Shown in pieces: positions 31,370-33,606 of a stretch of 33,606 nt of DNA; within the stretch, counting starts at the first letter, position 1; each line of letters opens with the position of its first letter. The notes beneath the pieces were generated by a model. The model saw nothing but the letters and a program-made list of their open reading frames with translations, ran no database searches and had not been told where the DNA came from. Source of the DNA: Porogramme epimiltina (Eukaryota > Basidiomycota > Agaricomycetes > Polyporales > Polyporaceae); assembly GCA_900155495.1 (NCBI GenBank), contig FTLJ01000921.1, forward strand, positions 1 through 33,606, in the 5' to 3' direction. The translations under genes were made by a program, and so were the position numbers.

Positions 31370-32628
31370 ATGTAAGGGCTTCATCCCGCATATTCCGCAT
31401 CCAGTCTCACCCATCCGCACAGGCTCAAAAACTCCAATGGGCCCATCCTTTGTTGCGGAAAACTGTACAAGTCCGGCAATTACCACCATCGCATGGTCCA
31501 CCAACAGTATACTCGAGTATACTTTAAAGACCACCCTGGAGCGAGCTTCATCCTCAACCGCAATCCCGAAACACAGCGCTTTCATTGTCCCCACTGCGAC
31601 CGCGCATGGCCCCTGGCGACTTCCGCGCGCGTACGTGTACCCCCTCTCTCATCTACGGTCCAATCTAATACACAGACTTGATAGACCCACATCTATCAGC
31701 AGTGCGAAGGATACTCCCAATATCGACAGTCGTCCGGAACAATCAAAATCAAGCCCCTCCTCACCACCAGCCAACAGCAGAAAGATGACATACCAGATCA
31801 AGTTGTACTTCAGGGGGAAACCTCCATTAAAGACGAGCCTGTCGAGAGGTCCCCGCCTACTGTTGCCGCAGAGCTTCCTCAAGGTGCCTACCCACTGTTC
31901 TACCTGCACTCACCAATATGCTCACGTCCGAGAATGCAATAGTGCCTGAAAGAGGCCCTTCCATTCAACCCCCAGCCCATCCTACTGCCATTTACCATCA
32001 GAGTCCAGAACCTGGATCCCCGACCGCGTCTGACACAGGATCCATAGACGCACCTCCAGTCCTTCGCCCCGTCGTCTGGGGAGTGGCCGACGTCAAGCCG
32101 TCCTTACAAGCATACACCTATCCTCCCCCTCCCCGTTTGACCAACGTTGCGTCCTCTTCCTTCTCTTCTCTGCGTCTCACATCCGGTGCATCTTCCTCGG
32201 TCCCCTCTTCGGTCTCCTCTCCATCCTCTTCGGTCTCTTCCCCCGTGACTTCCATCTCGTCTGCCACTTCATGCACCACTGGATCCGTCTCTGTATCTTT
32301 CGATGGGGATCTCAAATTCAGCCCCGACACTCAAACCGCCCCCAATTCTACTTCAACCGCCAATGCGTCCTCATCTGAGGGCGGCTCTAGTTCCCCATCG
32401 GCACCTAGTGCCGCACAAATCTTTCTGGACAGTCTCCGGCGCCCGCTTGGCCATGCCGCGCCCCGCATGCACATACTTGGTCTTGTCACGGACGCCGACC
32501 TTGACCTAGTCTGCACCATGCCCGACGCCTGGGACGAGTTGGGGGATCTTCTCCGCTCGAGTGGCATGTCGGTGATCGAGTGGTTGATGGTGAAGGAAGC
32601 GTTCAAGGCACGGGCCAAAAAGCTTTGA
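31370..32628 (+). CDS. C2HC zinc-finger-like protein of unknown function, start codon split by intron
   Basis: No family recognised. Exons 31370-31371 (AT only), 31423-31630, 31685-31883, 31943-32628; 1095 nt, 364 residues. Splicing AT|GTAAGG...CGCACAG|G creates ATG followed by LKNSNGPILCCGKLYKSG. No other ATG lies in this frame before residue 25. Residues 11-27 (CCGKLYKSGNYHHRMVH) look like a degenerate finger. Cys56-x2-Cys59-x12-His72-x4-Cys77 is a C2HC pattern whose His and second Cys lie in the next exon. A Gln/acidic linker and a Ser/Thr/Pro-rich middle (about 180-270) are probably disordered. The C-terminal 70 residues (SAAQIFLDSLRRPLGH, HILGLVTDADLDLV, WDELGDLL, WLMVKEAFK) form an ordered helical module. 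DNA or RNA binding is inference only. Confidence 0.75.
31372..31422 (+). other. 51-nt intron interrupting the initiation codon
   Basis: GTAAGG donor directly after CCGCCAAAAT and CCGCACAG acceptor. The unspliced frame reads ATG-TAA, so translation is possible only after splicing. A TTCCGCAT/GTCTCAC region may hold the branch site. Confidence 0.7.
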
Positions 32629-32758
32629 GAGGTGCTCAAGTAGTTCGAACTCAGTATCATCCGGAACCGTGTATAGATGCGTACTATGTTAATAACAAAG
32701 TAATCATACCCAACGACATCGTCCATGTCCCCTCCCCCCTGCGTGCGCCGCGGTCTCG
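32629..32758. other. Convergent 3' spacer
   Basis: 130 nt between stop codons of two converging genes, AT-richer than the exons, so transcripts probably overlap at their 3' ends. No gene seen. Confidence 0.5.
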
Positions 32759-33601
32759 TTATAAAGCGCTCTCCGCACGCCAAGACTGCCCTCCGCCGTA
32801 CCACTGCGCACCGTAGCGCCACTCCACATCCTCGACCGTCCACATCCCCGCCCCGTCATCCCCACCCGACCTCGCGTCATACTGCCCTGCAAGTTCCACA
32901 TTGATCGCATCTACCGCATCCCATAGTGCAGAAATGCGCGCGGGGTCCGTCTCCCTGTTCCCATCACCGCTGTCGACGGCGGCGGGGCGCTCGAAGTCTG
33001 CAGTGCCCACAAAGCGCGCGACGGTGAGGTGCGCCGAGGGCACGACGTACCGTGGCGCCATGTGCACCCCGAGCGCGGCGACGCGTTCGAAGAGCTCCCG
33101 CCTAAGATGGTGGTACGTATAACCGCCACCTTTCTCGCAGCCTGTGACCGTCCCGCCCTCCACCACGCTACGCCCCTCATCGACGACGGGGAGGAACTTG
33201 AGCACGAGGCTCCCAGGGTCGCACGCGAGCTGCGGGCGGAACAGCCGCGCGCCCCGCTCCCGAGGGAGGGCGAGCAGCCCCGGCAGCTCGGGTGCGAGAC
33301 GGGCAAGGAGCGCCGCGACGGCGCCGGGCGTCTCGTGGTGCGCGACCTCGAGCACGGAGAGGTGCAGCGCGCCCTCGGGCGCGAGCCAGAGGGTGTGCGG
33401 GCCGAGGCGCGCGAGGGCGGCGAGGCGGCGCTGGAGGGCCGTGACGAGCGCGCGGACGGGCGGCGGGGGGCGTGCCCAGAGCGAGAGCGCGTTGCGGGGG
33501 TCGACGAAAGGCGCCGCGGTGTCGGGGGAGGGGGGGTCGAGGCGAAGGAGCGCGCGGAGAATGGGGTCGGGGGTGGGCCCGGGGAAGGAGGGGGCGCGCA
33601 T
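32759..33601 (-). CDS. 2H phosphoesterase-like protein (RNA ligase/cyclic phosphodiesterase fold)
   Basis: Likely acts on 2',3'-cyclic or related phosphodiester bonds; the substrate is unknown. Single open frame of 280 residues in the window. The two family signatures H-x-S/T-x are present at His80 (ALHLSVLEV) and His191 (SAHLTVARF), about 110 residues apart as expected of the bilobed 2H fold. The N-terminal Pro/Ala/Leu-rich region (DPRNALSLWARPPPP) and the C-terminal WTVEDVEWRYGAQWYG are not diagnostic. The ATG at 33601 is five bases from the window edge and the frame is open upstream, so an earlier start or a further 5' exon is possible. Very GC-rich codon use, like the ING gene. Confidence 0.78.
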   Translation of the reverse strand: MRAPSFPGPTPDPILRALLRLDPPSPDTAAPFVDPRNALSLWARPPPPVRALVTALQRRLAALARLGPHTLWLAPEGALHLSVLEVAHHETPGAVAALLARLAPELPGLLALPRERGARLFRPQLACDPGSLVLKFLPVVDEGRSVVEGGTVTGCEKGGGYTYHHLRRELFERVAALGVHMAPRYVVPSAHLTVARFVGTADFERPAAVDSGDGNRETDPARISALWDAVDAINVELAGQYDARSGGDDGAGMWTVEDVEWRYGAQWYGGGQSWRAESAL

Positions 33602-33606
33602 GAGCG

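Noticed and set aside
1..33606. tRNA, rRNA, CRISPR array or transposon
   Set aside because: I looked for tRNA-like T-loop sequences, repeat-spacer patterns, terminal repeats and transposase or reverse-transcriptase motifs and found none I could support. A tRNA or repeat search would be needed to exclude degenerate ones.

Overview
The window reads as nuclear DNA of a filamentous basidiomycete, most likely an Agaricomycete. The evidence is short introns (mostly 45-90 nt) with GTRNGY-type donors and CTRAC-like branch sites, very intron-dense genes, high GC with strong GC3 in parts, close bidirectional gene spacing, and proteins of Agaricomycete type (CYP512-like P450s, a DNMT1-type methyltransferase with RFD and BAH domains, Mn-type CDF transporters). 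All exon models below were built by hand from splice consensus, reading-frame closure and comparison between paralogues. No transcript or database was consulted.

Region 1 (1-10.6 kb) is a manganese/divalent-metal block of three genes on the minus strand. In transcription order they are CDF exporter B (10632-8604), a full-length NRAMP importer (6810-3624) and CDF exporter A (2152 to beyond the left edge). Both CDFs carry the DxxxD pair typical of Mn-CDFs. They are old tandem-type paralogues with the same exon layout, including a 7-nt microexon in both. Copy A has one further intron that isolates a 9-nt microexon.

Region 2 (10.6-13.1 kb) holds a divergent upstream region and a small secreted protein of unknown function with a triplicated 11-residue repeat.

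Region 3 (13.2-17.3 kb) holds a zeta-crystallin-type quinone oxidoreductase (with a GC-AG intron), a classical protein tyrosine phosphatase (with Asn in place of the signature His) and, divergent from it, an NR2C2AP-like discoidin-fold protein.

Region 4 (17.8-22.8 kb) is a tandem pair of intact 11-exon P450 genes with superimposable gene structures.

Region 5 (23.6-31.0 kb) is a translation/chromatin stretch: DPH4-type J-protein, divergent 17-exon DNMT1-like cytosine methyltransferase, and a convergent ING-family PHD protein. Base composition changes sharply inside the methyltransferase gene, near 27.77 kb.

Region 6 (31.3-33.6 kb) has a C2HC-finger protein of unknown function whose start codon appears to be split by an intron, and a 2H phosphoesterase-like protein reaching the right edge.

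The genes do not form one pathway. The only functionally coherent group is the metal-transport block. The P450 pair may belong to secondary metabolism, but no terpene synthase, PKS or NRPS lies in the window.
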